Shown: in pieces, positions 8,569 to 17,038 of the stretch
How the letters are laid out: every line of letters starts with the position of its first letter
How positions within the stretch are numbered: position 1 is the stretch's first letter
From: an uncultured Clostridia bacterium
Lineage (GTDB): Bacteria > Bacillota > Clostridia > Oscillospirales > Ruminococcaceae
Direction of reading: 5' to 3'
DNA: 38,236 nt
NCBI GenBank assembly: GCA_937901465.1
Contig: CALGTU010000077.1
Location: forward strand, 1 to 38,236
Program-made: the position numbers and the translations under genes
The notes under the pieces: generated by a model
Told to the model about the DNA's origin: nothing
Seen by the model: the letters and a program-made list of their open reading frames with translations, nothing else
Database searches by the model: none

Positions 8569-9549
8569 ATGAAAATAGTAGTAACAGGTGGAGCAGGTTT
8601 TATAGGCGGGAATTTTATTCATTATATGATGAATAAATACAAGACATATGAGATTATCTGTGTTGATTGTTTAACGTATGCGGGAAATTTATCAACTCTT
8701 GATCCGGTAAAAGATAAACAGAATTTCAGATTTGAAAAAACAGATATTACTGATCGTGTCAGAATCTATGAATTATTCGAAAAAGAAAAACCTGATATTG
8801 TAGTGAATTTTGCGGCAGAAAGTCATGTTGACCGTTCTATTGATAATCCTGAAATCTTTTTGAAAACCAATATTTTAGGAACACAGGTTCTGATGGATGC
8901 TTGTCTGAAATATAATGTAGGGCGTTATCATCAGGTATCTACCGATGAGGTGTATGGTGATTTACCGCTTGACAGACCTGATTTGTTTTTTACAGAAGAA
9001 ACACCCATACATGCTTCAAGCCCTTATTCTGCATCAAAAGCAAGTGCTGATTTATTGGTTCAGGCATATAACAGAACATACGGATTACCCGCTACAATTT
9101 CTCGTTGTTCAAATAATTATGGGCCCTATCATTATCCCGAAAAATTGATACCGCTTATGATAATCAAAGCTCTTAATAACGATAGCCTTCCTGTTTATGG
9201 TGACGGATTGAATGTCCGTGACTGGTTATATGTAGAAGACCACTGTCGTGCGATAGATATGATTATACATAACGGCAAAATCGGGGAAGTTTATAATGTG
9301 GGCGGACATAACGAAAAGGGTAATATTGAGGTTGTAAAACTGATACTTGATATTCTTGGAAAACCACATAGCCTGATTTCATATGTAGAAGACAGAAAAG
9401 GCCATGACAGAAGATATGCTATTGACCCTAAAAAGATAAATAACGAATTAGGCTGGTCACCCGATACCTCTTTTGAAACAGGAATTGAAAAAACGGTAAA
9501 ATGGTATCTCGATAACGAAAAATGGTGGAAAGAAATATCAGAAAAATAA
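8569..9549 (+). CDS. rmlB: dTDP-glucose 4,6-dehydratase
   Basis: 326 residues, normal for RmlB. An extended SDR: NAD-binding GGAGFIGGNF near residues 7-16, catalytic STDEVYGDL (Thr-Asp-Glu triad) near 123-131 and YSASKASADLLV (Tyr-x3-Lys). GPYHYPEKLIPL and VRDWLYVEDHC are further family blocks. It turns dTDP-glucose into dTDP-4-keto-6-deoxyglucose, the WecE substrate. The ATG starts two bases after the rmlA stop codon. A possible long form of the next gene overlaps its last 28 bases, but that gene has a better start further down. Function is secure; the only open question is whether the keto sugar is also drawn on by enzymes outside the window. Confidence 0.96.
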   Translation: MKIVVTGGAGFIGGNFIHYMMNKYKTYEIICVDCLTYAGNLSTLDPVKDKQNFRFEKTDITDRVRIYELFEKEKPDIVVNFAAESHVDRSIDNPEIFLKTNILGTQVLMDACLKYNVGRYHQVSTDEVYGDLPLDRPDLFFTEETPIHASSPYSASKASADLLVQAYNRTYGLPATISRCSNNYGPYHYPEKLIPLMIIKALNNDSLPVYGDGLNVRDWLYVEDHCRAIDMIIHNGKIGEVYNVGGHNEKGNIEVVKLILDILGKPHSLISYVEDRKGHDRRYAIDPKKINNELGWSPDTSFETGIEKTVKWYLDNEKWWKEISEK

Positions 9550-9617
9550 ATATCGATTGTATCATAAATATGCTTGATGAGCAAATATTTATTGATTCAA
9601 AAAAATCGGAGGATATT

Positions 9618-10724
9618 ATGGAAAATATTATCAAAAACAAAGACCTTGTTTTATCCTGGCTTGAGGATGATGAATCAAGATTTATTTTTGAAAGAAGATA
9701 TAAATATACCATAGATTCATTGAAAAATAATAAATGGTGGCAGGTAAGCAATTGCTCATCAGAAAAATTAAACGATTTTGACTATATGTTTGAAATGATT
9801 AAATCTTATCTTCTTAAATATGACGAAACAAAAAAGATGTTGGATAAATCAAATATGTACATATATGGCGCAGGTCAAAGGTGGAAAATATTCAGGAAAG
9901 CCATTGGGTTTATTCCAAGCATAGATATTAAAGGAATAATTGATGGTTCACCTGAAAAAATCGGAACTGTTGATGAATATCTTGGTATTAAAATAAGTTC
10001 TCCTTCTGAAGTTGATTTCAGCAAAATTGATTGTCTTGTAATAACTGTAAAATCAGAAAAGATGATAAAAGAAATCAAAGAAAAAATCATCTCGCTTGGC
10101 GTGAAAGAAGAAAATATTATTATTTTATCAGAGTTGATTGACAATTATCAATATTTTGATGAAGTGATAAATTTCGAAGAAGAGGAAACATTTGTTGATG
10201 TTGGTGTTTTTGACCTGACCACTACACTTAAATTTTTTGACTATTGCAATAAAAACAATGTCAGAAAAGCAAAATCAATAGCGTTCGAACCTGATAACAT
10301 CGCATATGAAAATTGCAAAAAAATAAAATCAGAACATCCTGATTATGATATAGAACTTTTAAAATATGGTTTATACAGCGAAAATACAACATTGAAATTT
10401 GTTGAAACAGCAAATTCAGCCTCTTTTATATCTGAAAAAGACGGAACGGTTTCTATTGATGTTGTTGCTTTGGATAACGCAGTTGACGAAAAGGTTACAT
10501 TTATAAAAATGGATGTTGAAGGAGCAGAACTTGAAGCATTGAAGGGTGCTGCCGAAACGATAAAGAAATACAGACCAAAACTCGCTATATCCATATATCA
10601 CAAGCCTGAAGATATAATAGAAATTCCTATGTATATCAAATCACTTGTTCCTGAATATAAACTGTATATGAGACATTACAGCTGGGGCGAACATGAAACA
10701 GTATTATACGCTTTACCTTATTGA
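9618..10724 (+). CDS. Rossmann-like domain plus FkbM-family methyltransferase
   Basis: Start set at ATG 9618 (368 residues) because GGAGG sits at 9608-9612, five bases upstream; an in-frame ATG at 9522 inside rmlB lacks such a site. Residues 79-175 are the same dinucleotide-binding-like module found earlier in the operon (MYIYGAGQRWKIF, VIDG-type turn, LGVKEENI). From about 191 an FkbM-type SAM methyltransferase domain (PF05050) begins: TFVDVGVFDLTTTLKF is motif I, SIAFEPDNIAYENC is motif II, and IKMDVEGAELEALKGA is the family hallmark. It probably O-methylates a sugar of the glycan. Motif I is a little degenerate (DLTT where DGDT is usual). It is the last gene before a strong terminator, so it closes the operon. 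Confidence 0.85.
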   Translation: MENIIKNKDLVLSWLEDDESRFIFERRYKYTIDSLKNNKWWQVSNCSSEKLNDFDYMFEMIKSYLLKYDETKKMLDKSNMYIYGAGQRWKIFRKAIGFIPSIDIKGIIDGSPEKIGTVDEYLGIKISSPSEVDFSKIDCLVITVKSEKMIKEIKEKIISLGVKEENIIILSELIDNYQYFDEVINFEEEETFVDVGVFDLTTTLKFFDYCNKNNVRKAKSIAFEPDNIAYENCKKIKSEHPDYDIELLKYGLYSENTTLKFVETANSASFISEKDGTVSIDVVALDNAVDEKVTFIKMDVEGAELEALKGAAETIKKYRPKLAISIYHKPEDIIEIPMYIKSLVPEYKLYMRHYSWGEHETVLYALPY

Positions 10725-10731
10725 ATAAACT

Positions 10732-10773
10732 AAACACTCCCCGCAACCTTATATGGTTGCGGGGAGTGTTTTT
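10732..10773. terminator. Two-way intrinsic terminator between glycan operon and GGDEF gene
   Basis: A 17-bp perfect stem (AAACACTCCCCGCAACC paired with its complement at 10755-10771) with a TTATAT loop. T-runs follow on the + strand and A-runs precede it, so it works for both converging genes. It overlaps the stop codon of the GGDEF gene on the - strand. Confidence 0.95.
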
Positions 10774-12691
10774 ATTCTTTGTTTTCTCTTTGCTTTTTCT
10801 TGCGTTCGGTTTTGTTTTTATACATTTCCTCGTCGGCAATTTTGAAAAGGTCCTGATACTTTGAATTTTCTTCTGCAATGGCATAACCGAGTGAAAACTT
10901 TAAGGGAACAGTAAGTCCCTTAGAAAGAGTTGCCTTGCTGGTGCTCTGGATATACTGAAGCGTTTCGATAGCCTTCATAAGCTCTTCTTCGCTGTCATAT
11001 TCATAAAGGAAGAGAACAAATTCATCTCCGCCCTGTCTTGATGCGATACTGCTCTTTATACCGAAATTGTTTATGATATCTGCTATCTTTTTAAGATATA
11101 TATCGCCCTTTTCATGACCATATGTGTCGTTTATCTGTTTAAGACCATCAGCGTCTATCATGATAACAGCACTTTGTCCGAGCATTTCTCTGTCTGCGAA
11201 AAGTTCATCGAGTTTTTCTGTAAGTCCTCTTCTGTTATAAAGACCTGTAAGGTCATCAACATCTCTTTCGTGTTCTATATTTTTAAGTTTCTGTATCTCA
11301 TCGGTAACATCAATGACGATTCCGAAAACAACGCCTTCGTTTTCAGTTTCTTCGATACGGATATATTTTTCGCCTATCTGATAAATTCCCGTTTCGTTTT
11401 TAACAGGGGTTGTTTTTATTCCTTCGATAAACGCAGAAAATTTTCCCTTATCAGAAGAGAGGGCTTCCATTGTTTTTTCGTCTTTTCCGAAAATTACGGG
11501 GATATGTTCGGTGTATCTAACCTTATTCATTTTTCCGCCGAATTCATATGTTCCGATATGAAGATTTGTCTTGCTTAAAATATAAGACATACGCTCGTTG
11601 TTGGCGAGAAGGCTTTTTACCATTTCGTTGATATAAGAACTGAGTTCAAAAAACTCCTTACTGTTTTTAACATCAACTGTTTCTTCGAGATTTCCCTCTG
11701 AAATTGTCTGTAATTTTTCGTTTACATCGTGTATTCCCTTAACGACGCATTTATCCATATATTCAATAACTGCATTCGCAAGCATTATAGAAAGAGCGAT
11801 AAGCGCAAGTGTTATCCAGAAAACAGTCATCGGTGCTCTGCGATAAAGTGTATTTGCATTAACAACACGACCAACATGATAGTTTTCTCCGATTTTTTCA
11901 AAAACGCAGAAACAAAGCGTTCCGTCAATAGTGTTGTGGAAGCCGTCGGGGTCGGTTTCTATTCTTTCCATATTAAAGCCTACATCTGTAGCTTTTCTGC
12001 CCACCATATCGGTTTCGCTTGAACCCACAATTTCTTCGGTTTCACAGTCGATAGCATAGTAGTTTGCATCGGGGCTTACTCTGAAAAGTGAGAAGATATA
12101 TGAAAGCTCATTCTTTTCGGTAATCTTCATAACGTTGACAGGTTCCATTCCTATCTGAACTATGAATTCGCCCTTTTCGCTCCATACAGCAGAATACTGC
12201 ATAGGCTTGCTTTCGGCGGTGTTGGGTGTTATATCCTGAACAAGTTTTAATGACTTATCTTTAAGCATCGGTTTAAAGAACGATATCTGTTCGCCTGAAT
12301 CGAATGTAAGACCATAGTATTTCGGGTGAGTTCCCGCATAGATTTTTCCTGTTTCATCAAAAATATGTATTTCGTCGATTTCAACCGATTTCGCAATTCT
12401 TTTGAGTTCATACATATTGTTTATCGCATCAGGGTCGCTTTCTAGAATTCTCGCAACGAGTTCTGCGTTGTTAAAACAGGTCTGATAATATTCTTCTTCG
12501 ATTTCTCTGAGTTCTTTTTGATTTTCATCGATAAGTTGGGTCATCTGCTGTAAGGTTACATGTGCATCGTCAACCGCACGCAGCTGTTCTGTAAAAAGCT
12601 GAACCAAAAACAGCATCAGAACTATGAAGAAAACAAGTATAGCAGTTATTCTATACATATACCTGCTGATTATTTTGTCAAGTGATTTCAT
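10772..12691 (-). CDS. Membrane diguanylate cyclase (Cache-like sensor, HAMP, PAS, GGDEF)
   Basis: 639 residues. A first membrane segment spans about 12-33, followed by an outside sensor region of some 250 residues that looks Cache-like (IHIFDETGKIYAGTHPKYYG, YAIDCETEEIVGSS). A second membrane segment is near 288-310, then HAMP (around 312-370), a PAS-like domain (about 378-475) and a GGDEF domain. DDLTGLYNRRG and an intact GGDEF at 554-558 indicate active c-di-GMP synthesis from two GTP. No RxxD inhibitory site lies five residues before GGDEF, so product feedback is probably missing. No EAL or HD-GYP domain is attached. It is downstream of and on the same strand as the pgaCD genes, whose E. 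coli relatives need c-di-GMP, so control of that synthase is a plausible role. The ligand is unknown. The tail is very Lys/Glu rich. Confidence 0.92.
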   Translation of the reverse strand: MKSLDKIISRYMYRITAILVFFIVLMLFLVQLFTEQLRAVDDAHVTLQQMTQLIDENQKELREIEEEYYQTCFNNAELVARILESDPDAINNMYELKRIAKSVEIDEIHIFDETGKIYAGTHPKYYGLTFDSGEQISFFKPMLKDKSLKLVQDITPNTAESKPMQYSAVWSEKGEFIVQIGMEPVNVMKITEKNELSYIFSLFRVSPDANYYAIDCETEEIVGSSETDMVGRKATDVGFNMERIETDPDGFHNTIDGTLCFCVFEKIGENYHVGRVVNANTLYRRAPMTVFWITLALIALSIMLANAVIEYMDKCVVKGIHDVNEKLQTISEGNLEETVDVKNSKEFFELSSYINEMVKSLLANNERMSYILSKTNLHIGTYEFGGKMNKVRYTEHIPVIFGKDEKTMEALSSDKGKFSAFIEGIKTTPVKNETGIYQIGEKYIRIEETENEGVVFGIVIDVTDEIQKLKNIEHERDVDDLTGLYNRRGLTEKLDELFADREMLGQSAVIMIDADGLKQINDTYGHEKGDIYLKKIADIINNFGIKSSIASRQGGDEFVLFLYEYDSEEELMKAIETLQYIQSTSKATLSKGLTVPLKFSLGYAIAEENSKYQDLFKIADEEMYKNKTERKKKQRENKE

Positions 12692-12723
12692 ACATATTTC
12701 TCCGAATTTTTTAGTATAGAGTA

Positions 12724-12752
12724 ATTATATCACAATAAAAAAATAGTTACAA
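12724..12752 (-). promoter_or_regulatory. Sigma-A promoter of the GGDEF gene
   Basis: On the - strand: TTGTAA (12752-12747), 17-base spacer, TATAAT (12729-12724). It starts a short leader of about 25 bases before the ATG at 12691. Confidence 0.8.
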
Positions 12753-12813
12753 TATTAACAAATAGGTATTTTTTAAATAAAATGTGTCGATTTTGAAAAA
12801 ATTTATAATAGAA

Positions 12814-12843
12814 AAGGGTATCGTAAAAAAACACGATACCCTT
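12814..12843 (-). terminator. Terminator of the acyl ligase/condensation operon
   Basis: Stem AAGGGTATCGT/ACGATACCCTT (11 bp) around an eight-base A/C-rich loop, followed on the - strand by TTTTC. It lies five bases after the phosphopantetheinyl transferase stop. The stem core is nearly the same as that of the terminator at 33732-33758. Confidence 0.88.
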
Positions 12844-12848
12844 ATAGT

Positions 12849-13415
12849 TTATTTACTTTCACAGACGGATATAAAACAGTCGTCTCTTTCTTCTGTAAAA
12901 AAATCCGATTTTGTTGTGTCTGCCTCTTTAAGACCATGAGAAAAACCCTCGCCTGTCATCTTTATGAAACTTTCCTTCATTGTCCAGATTTTTGTAAATT
13001 CTTTCGCTTTATCGGAGGAATTTTCAATCTGTATAAGTTCATTTTCAGAGCATACCTTCTCTGCCATTCTCTGAGAAAAAGGTCTGATATCTTCCGCGTC
13101 AACGCCGATTTCTTTATCGGATATAACGCATACACAGCATTTTTTAGAATGACTTATGTTGAAGAAAATATCGTTCCTGTCTTTAAGATAAGGTTTTCCT
13201 TGTTCTGAAAAATGAAGTTCAAAATTTACTATGCCATAATCATTTTCAAGAGCTTTTTTCAGAAGATTATAACAGATAAATGATTTTTTTCTGTCTTCTT
13301 CTTTTTTATATCTTCCTGCTCTTTCTATAACGGAATGAGGCATGTTTTCTATAATTTCAGAAAGTTCTTTATCAGAAAGTTTTTCAAAATCAGAATAAAA
13401 GTAAAGTTTAAACAT
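12849..13415 (-). CDS. Sfp-type 4'-phosphopantetheinyl transferase
   Basis: 188 residues. Family motifs are all present: GKPYL at 73-77, FNISHS at 85-90, IGVDAEDIRP with the Mg2+-binding D106 and E108, and WTMKESFIKMTGEG with W144, K147, E148 and K152. The enzyme moves phosphopantetheine from CoA to the serine of carrier proteins. The obvious partner is the acyl carrier protein two genes upstream (15365-15592). Its ATG overlaps the stop codon of the SCP2-like gene (TAATG), so translation is coupled. It is somewhat shorter than B. subtilis Sfp (about 224 residues), lacking part of the C-terminal tail, but no catalytic residue is lost. It is the last gene of the operon. Function is secure; use by other carrier proteins in the cell is possible. 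Confidence 0.93.
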   Translation of the reverse strand: MFKLYFYSDFEKLSDKELSEIIENMPHSVIERAGRYKKEEDRKKSFICYNLLKKALENDYGIVNFELHFSEQGKPYLKDRNDIFFNISHSKKCCVCVISDKEIGVDAEDIRPFSQRMAEKVCSENELIQIENSSDKAKEFTKIWTMKESFIKMTGEGFSHGLKEADTTKSDFFTEERDDCFISVCESK

Positions 13416-13789
13416 TATGCTTTTTTCTTTGAAGTCTTTTTCTTGGCGGGCTTTTCTTCTTTCTTTATTGTGTCAACAATATTCTTGAATTCAAGTGCCT
13501 TTTCAATGCTTCCTTCGATTTTGAGTTTCCCTACTGTATAGGCAAAAACGGGGTCAAGTTCACCGGCAATAAGCTTGAGGAAATCTTCAGCACCCATAAT
13601 GAATTTGCAATCTCTGTCGTAGTATTCATAGGGTTCACAGAAAACCTGTCTGTCTTTGAGTTCGATATAGAAAGCACCTTCGCCTTCACCTTCGATATTG
13701 ACCTGAACAGCAAGATGTCCGCCCATATGGCTTACATCGCTCTTCATAACGATTTCTTTTGTTTTGTTAAAAATTTCTACGTATGTCAT
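13415..13789 (-). CDS. SCP2 sterol-binding-domain-like protein
   Basis: 124 residues. The body resembles a single SCP2 domain: GHLAVQVNIEGEGEGAFYIEL forms the first strands, FIMGAEDFLKLIAGELDPVFAYTVGKLKIEG matches the conserved D.....G..DP..A...GK....G block, and a helix follows. SCP2 domains hold a lipid or fatty acyl chain in a hydrophobic tunnel. The last 15 residues are almost all Lys/Ala/Thr (EEKPAKKKTSKKKA), a basic tail that could touch acidic lipids or nucleic acid. The gene lies 11 bases after the acyl ligase stop and overlaps the transferase start by one base. In this operon it could present an acyl substrate to the ligase or carry the product; that is inference. No enzymatic residues can be named. 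Confidence 0.8.
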   Translation of the reverse strand: MTYVEIFNKTKEIVMKSDVSHMGGHLAVQVNIEGEGEGAFYIELKDRQVFCEPYEYYDRDCKFIMGAEDFLKLIAGELDPVFAYTVGKLKIEGSIEKALEFKNIVDTIKKEEKPAKKKTSKKKA

Positions 13790-13800
13790 AATTTATCTCC

Positions 13801-15345
13801 TTATATCAGGTCGCCCTGTTTAGTCTGCTGACGCTTGATTTTCTTAGAAGTAGTCTTGTCAAATTCTTCGTTTCTTATGCGGATTTTTCTGATTGTTTTT
13901 GCTGATGTAACTGTTGTGTTGATAGCCTTTATAAGTTCAGAAATTTCAGCATTTATTTCGTCAGTTGATTTATCCTTGAAATATTCGGCATTCGGGAAGA
14001 TTTCCGCTGTGATAAAGCCTTCTTCAGCATAAACCATAACTTCGGCAATCATATCTTTTCCTGCAAACTTGTTTTCGATTTCTTCGGGAGAAACATTTTC
14101 ACCGTTGCTTAAAATGATAAGATTTTTCTTTCTTCCTGTGATGAAAACATGGTTGTTTTCAACATAACCGAGGTCACCTGTGTGAAGCCAGCCGTCTGCT
14201 GTAAGGACTTCAGCAGTAGCATCGGGGTCTTTATAGTATCCCTTCATAACAGAGGGGCTCTTTACAACGATTTCGCCGTCTTCAATTTTAACTTCACAAC
14301 CCTTTACGATTGTTCCCACATCGCCGAAGCTTTCATCTGTAAAGAGAGAAGATGTTATACGGGGAGAACATTCTGTCATTCCGTAACCCTGAGATATGGG
14401 AATACCGAGTTCCTTATATCCGCTCTGAATTTCAGGTGCGAGATAAGCACCGCCACTGTAGATACCTTTGAGTCTTCCGCCAAAAACAGCCTGCGCTATC
14501 ATCTGAGGGGGAATTTCAGGCTTCGCAGCAGATGCTGCTTTAATCTGCTTTAAGATAGTTTCCGCAATCATAGGAACGAGAAGAATGATTGTAGGCTGGA
14601 AAAGCTTTAAGTTCATCGCAATTCTCATAATAGAATCGTTTACGCAGATTGTTGTTCCATAGCGAAGACCTAAGAGAATATCACAGGTAAAGCAGTAAAC
14701 ATGATGAATAGGAAGAACAGTCATTATTGTTTCTTCGGGAGTACTTTCGTTTTCACAGCACATTGTGTTGTCGATAAGGTTGCCGTGAGTAAGCATAACA
14801 CCCTTGCTTTTTCCTGTTGTTCCCGATGTATAAACGATTGCCGCGAGGTCATCTTCCTTGATTTCGGGAAGAGTTTCAGCTTCACTGTATTCAGAAACAA
14901 TCTTTTCTGTTGAAACAATACCTTCTGTTTCCTGAAGAGGAATATAATACTTGACATCAGGACAGTTTGCTTTTATAGCGTCAATCATGGGAGTGTATTT
15001 TGTATCATAGAAGAATACAGAAATATCAGCTCTCTGTAAAAGCTCGCAAAGGTCAGGGCAGGGGAGTTGTGCATCAAGCGGAACTATGGGGTTCCCTGTT
15101 GAAACAGAGCCAAAATAGCTTACGAGATAAGCATAACTTGTAGGACCTATTACTGCCGCGTGGAATTTTTCGCCGATTTCTGTCAAAAGATAGTTTGCGA
15201 GTTTATGACAATCAGATTTAAAATCGTTGAATGTTTTTTCAACTACATCCTTGCCACATTTTTCTTTGAGGAAAATTCCTTCACCATAAAGGGCAGCAGC
15301 GCGTTCGTAAAGGTCACGGAGAGTTTTGACTGTTGTCTTATTCAT
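13801..15345 (-). CDS. AMP-forming acyl (or aminoacyl) ligase, stand-alone adenylation enzyme
   Basis: 514 residues, a full ANL-superfamily enzyme. The ATP P-loop is IVYTSGTTGKSKGVMLTHGN (170-189). QGYGMTECSP is motif A5, GWLHTGDLGYV holds the ribose-binding Asp of A7, and FITGRKKNLIILSNGENVSPEEIE is the hinge region. The A10 lysine is in KTTSKKIKR close to the C-terminus. It would activate a carboxylic acid as its adenylate and load it on the carrier protein encoded just upstream (19-base gap). The overall pattern is nearer to fatty acyl ligases than to amino-acid-specific NRPS A domains, but specificity cannot be fixed by eye. No carrier or reductase domain is fused. Operon order (condensation, ACP, ligase, SCP2, PPTase) supports a small assembly line. 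Confidence 0.9.
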   Translation of the reverse strand: MNKTTVKTLRDLYERAAALYGEGIFLKEKCGKDVVEKTFNDFKSDCHKLANYLLTEIGEKFHAAVIGPTSYAYLVSYFGSVSTGNPIVPLDAQLPCPDLCELLQRADISVFFYDTKYTPMIDAIKANCPDVKYYIPLQETEGIVSTEKIVSEYSEAETLPEIKEDDLAAIVYTSGTTGKSKGVMLTHGNLIDNTMCCENESTPEETIMTVLPIHHVYCFTCDILLGLRYGTTICVNDSIMRIAMNLKLFQPTIILLVPMIAETILKQIKAASAAKPEIPPQMIAQAVFGGRLKGIYSGGAYLAPEIQSGYKELGIPISQGYGMTECSPRITSSLFTDESFGDVGTIVKGCEVKIEDGEIVVKSPSVMKGYYKDPDATAEVLTADGWLHTGDLGYVENNHVFITGRKKNLIILSNGENVSPEEIENKFAGKDMIAEVMVYAEEGFITAEIFPNAEYFKDKSTDEINAEISELIKAINTTVTSAKTIRKIRIRNEEFDKTTSKKIKRQQTKQGDLI

Positions 15346-15364
15346 AAAAATTCTCCTTTAAGAA

Positions 15365-15592
15365 TTAATACTTGATTGATGCGATATACCTCATAGCATC
15401 GCCTACTGTCTGAAGATTTGTAACCTGTGATTCGTCAACAACGATATCGAATTCCTGTTCGATTTCGCCTAAAAAGCTCATAAAGTCGTATGAATTGAAT
15501 CCGAGGTCTTCAATGAATCTTGAATCTTCTGTAACTTCTTCGGGGAGAACGTCAACATAATTTGTGATGATTTTTGTAAATTTTTCAAACAT
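15365..15592 (-). CDS. Acyl carrier protein (stand-alone)
   Basis: 75 residues, the size of a free ACP. The phosphopantetheine site is S34 in IEDLGFNSYDFMSFL, matching the usual DLG.DSL...... pattern with Asn for Asp before the serine. The helix pattern (long helix 1, the attachment serine at the start of helix 2, acidic surface) is normal. It lies between the condensation protein and the acyl ligase genes, with a ribosome site AAAAGGAG upstream. It should carry the acyl group as a thioester between the two. It is distinct from the fatty acid synthase ACP by context and by the atypical FNSYD motif. Confidence 0.92.
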   Translation of the reverse strand: MFEKFTKIITNYVDVLPEEVTEDSRFIEDLGFNSYDFMSFLGEIEQEFDIVVDESQVTNLQTVGDAMRYIASIKY

Positions 15593-15614
15593 AATAATTA
15601 ACTCCTTTTTATTT

Positions 15615-17021
15615 CTATATCATATCAAGTATTTCGCCTACTGTACGCTGAGGGTCTTCAATTCCTCTGAAAAGTGCACGGCAGATGTAATAATAAAGAT
15701 ATTCCATTTCGTATTCGGTAACGGCGTCTTTTCTGTATTCAAAGTTGAAATCAAGACCGTTATCTTCGGCTCTGTGCATAACCGTAAGGTAAAGTGGCTG
15801 TCCCGCAACGCCGTTTGTATACCACATTGTTTTATAGTTGATATCAGGCATTTCGTTTTCTTTACGCTGTAAAGTCATAGGCTGATATGTAAGACTAAGG
15901 CTTTCATAGCTTGTTCCGGGAGCATTTTTCCAGTGTTTTGCTCTTCTTATCGTGTAATCGATAGGGTCGAAGTTTGCGTGACGGAAGAGCTTGTTCTGTT
16001 CAGCCTGAATAATTCCCAAAGCTTCAAGGAATGTTGTTTCGGGTTCGATATATGTTCTTACAGGGAAGAAATGAATTCTTGTTCCGCCCGATTTCTTTTC
16101 AAGGAGAGTTCCTCTTCTTGCAACACAGCTCTTTACAGAAACGTCCTTTTCATCGCCATTGAACTTTGAAAGGATTGTTCTAAGGCCCATAAGAAGAAGT
16201 GTCGCCATAGGAATTTTATTGTCAAGACAGAACTGCATAAGTCTTTCCGAAGGTTCTTTTTCAAGATGATAAACAGCAATAGCCGCTTCAGGATTTCTGC
16301 TTACAACCATAGCATATCTCTGGTCGGGATTGTTGTTTTCTCTTCTTTGTGTTATAAGTCTTCCCATTCCGTTGAAGTCGGTATACATAGGCTCAGACTT
16401 TGTGATTTCGTTCATCCAGAATTCTTCGTCTTTCTTGTAAGCCGCAGAGCCTGCTTCGTATTCAAGGTCTTTTTCAACAGCCTTTAAATATCTCATCATA
16501 GGCTTTGGCATTTCTGTGTTGTAAACGAGATGACAATATGCCTTCAAAACATATTCGTCGAACATAATAAGTGAACTTGAGTCCATTGTCATATGGTCAA
16601 CCTTTAAGTATGTTCCGTTGTATCCGTTAGGAAGTTTTATGATAGCTATGTAGTTCATAGGAGAATTATATCTTTCAAACGGAACAGCTGTCCATCTTCT
16701 CATTTCATCGTGAGCGTCTTCTTCGTTCCAGCCTGAAAAATCGAAAACGGGGATATCTCTGTCGTCATTAGGAACGATATACTGATATACTGTATCGTCT
16801 TCGTCTTTTAAAAATCTTATTCTCATCGAGTCAAATTCTTCATAAGCCATTTTGATTGCTTTTTTAAGAGCATCGATATCAAAATCGTTCTGAACATAAA
16901 ATCCCGAACCGATATTAAGAACCTGATGTGCTGAGAACTTTATTGTGTAGTTATGTATTCTCTGTGCCGCGGTTAAGGGATAGCATTTTAAAACCGCACC
17001 GTTTACTTCAAATTCCTTCAT
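15615..17021 (-). CDS. Stand-alone NRPS-type condensation domain protein
   Basis: 468 residues covering one condensation domain and nothing else. The active-site motif HHxxxDG appears as VDHMTMDSSS: catalytic H143 and structural D147 are kept, while the first His is Asp and the Gly is Ser. FDSMRIRF matches the LRTRF core, GTRIHFFPVRTYIEPETTFLEAL the FVNTLPLR core, and LFRHANFDPIDY the HQDVPFE core. Such enzymes join a thioester-bound acyl group to an amine, or at times an alcohol. The donor would be the adjacent ACP. The acceptor could be a free small amine, since no second carrier protein is seen. The altered HHxxxDG flanks resemble stand-alone or acyltransferase-like members (PapA/WES-type), so ester formation is also possible. 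GGAGG lies before the ATG. Confidence 0.85.
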   Translation of the reverse strand: MKEFEVNGAVLKCYPLTAAQRIHNYTIKFSAHQVLNIGSGFYVQNDFDIDALKKAIKMAYEEFDSMRIRFLKDEDDTVYQYIVPNDDRDIPVFDFSGWNEEDAHDEMRRWTAVPFERYNSPMNYIAIIKLPNGYNGTYLKVDHMTMDSSSLIMFDEYVLKAYCHLVYNTEMPKPMMRYLKAVEKDLEYEAGSAAYKKDEEFWMNEITKSEPMYTDFNGMGRLITQRRENNNPDQRYAMVVSRNPEAAIAVYHLEKEPSERLMQFCLDNKIPMATLLLMGLRTILSKFNGDEKDVSVKSCVARRGTLLEKKSGGTRIHFFPVRTYIEPETTFLEALGIIQAEQNKLFRHANFDPIDYTIRRAKHWKNAPGTSYESLSLTYQPMTLQRKENEMPDINYKTMWYTNGVAGQPLYLTVMHRAEDNGLDFNFEYRKDAVTEYEMEYLYYYICRALFRGIEDPQRTVGEILDMI

Positions 17022-17038
17022 ATTCTACCTCCTTTGGA

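Noticed and set aside
7703..9549. dTDP-rhamnose biosynthesis
   Set aside because: rmlC and rmlD are not in the visible operon, and the WecE-type transaminase explains the use of the keto sugar.
9522..9617. Long form of the FkbM protein starting inside rmlB
   Set aside because: No ribosome site at 9522, whereas GGAGG sits properly before the ATG at 9618.
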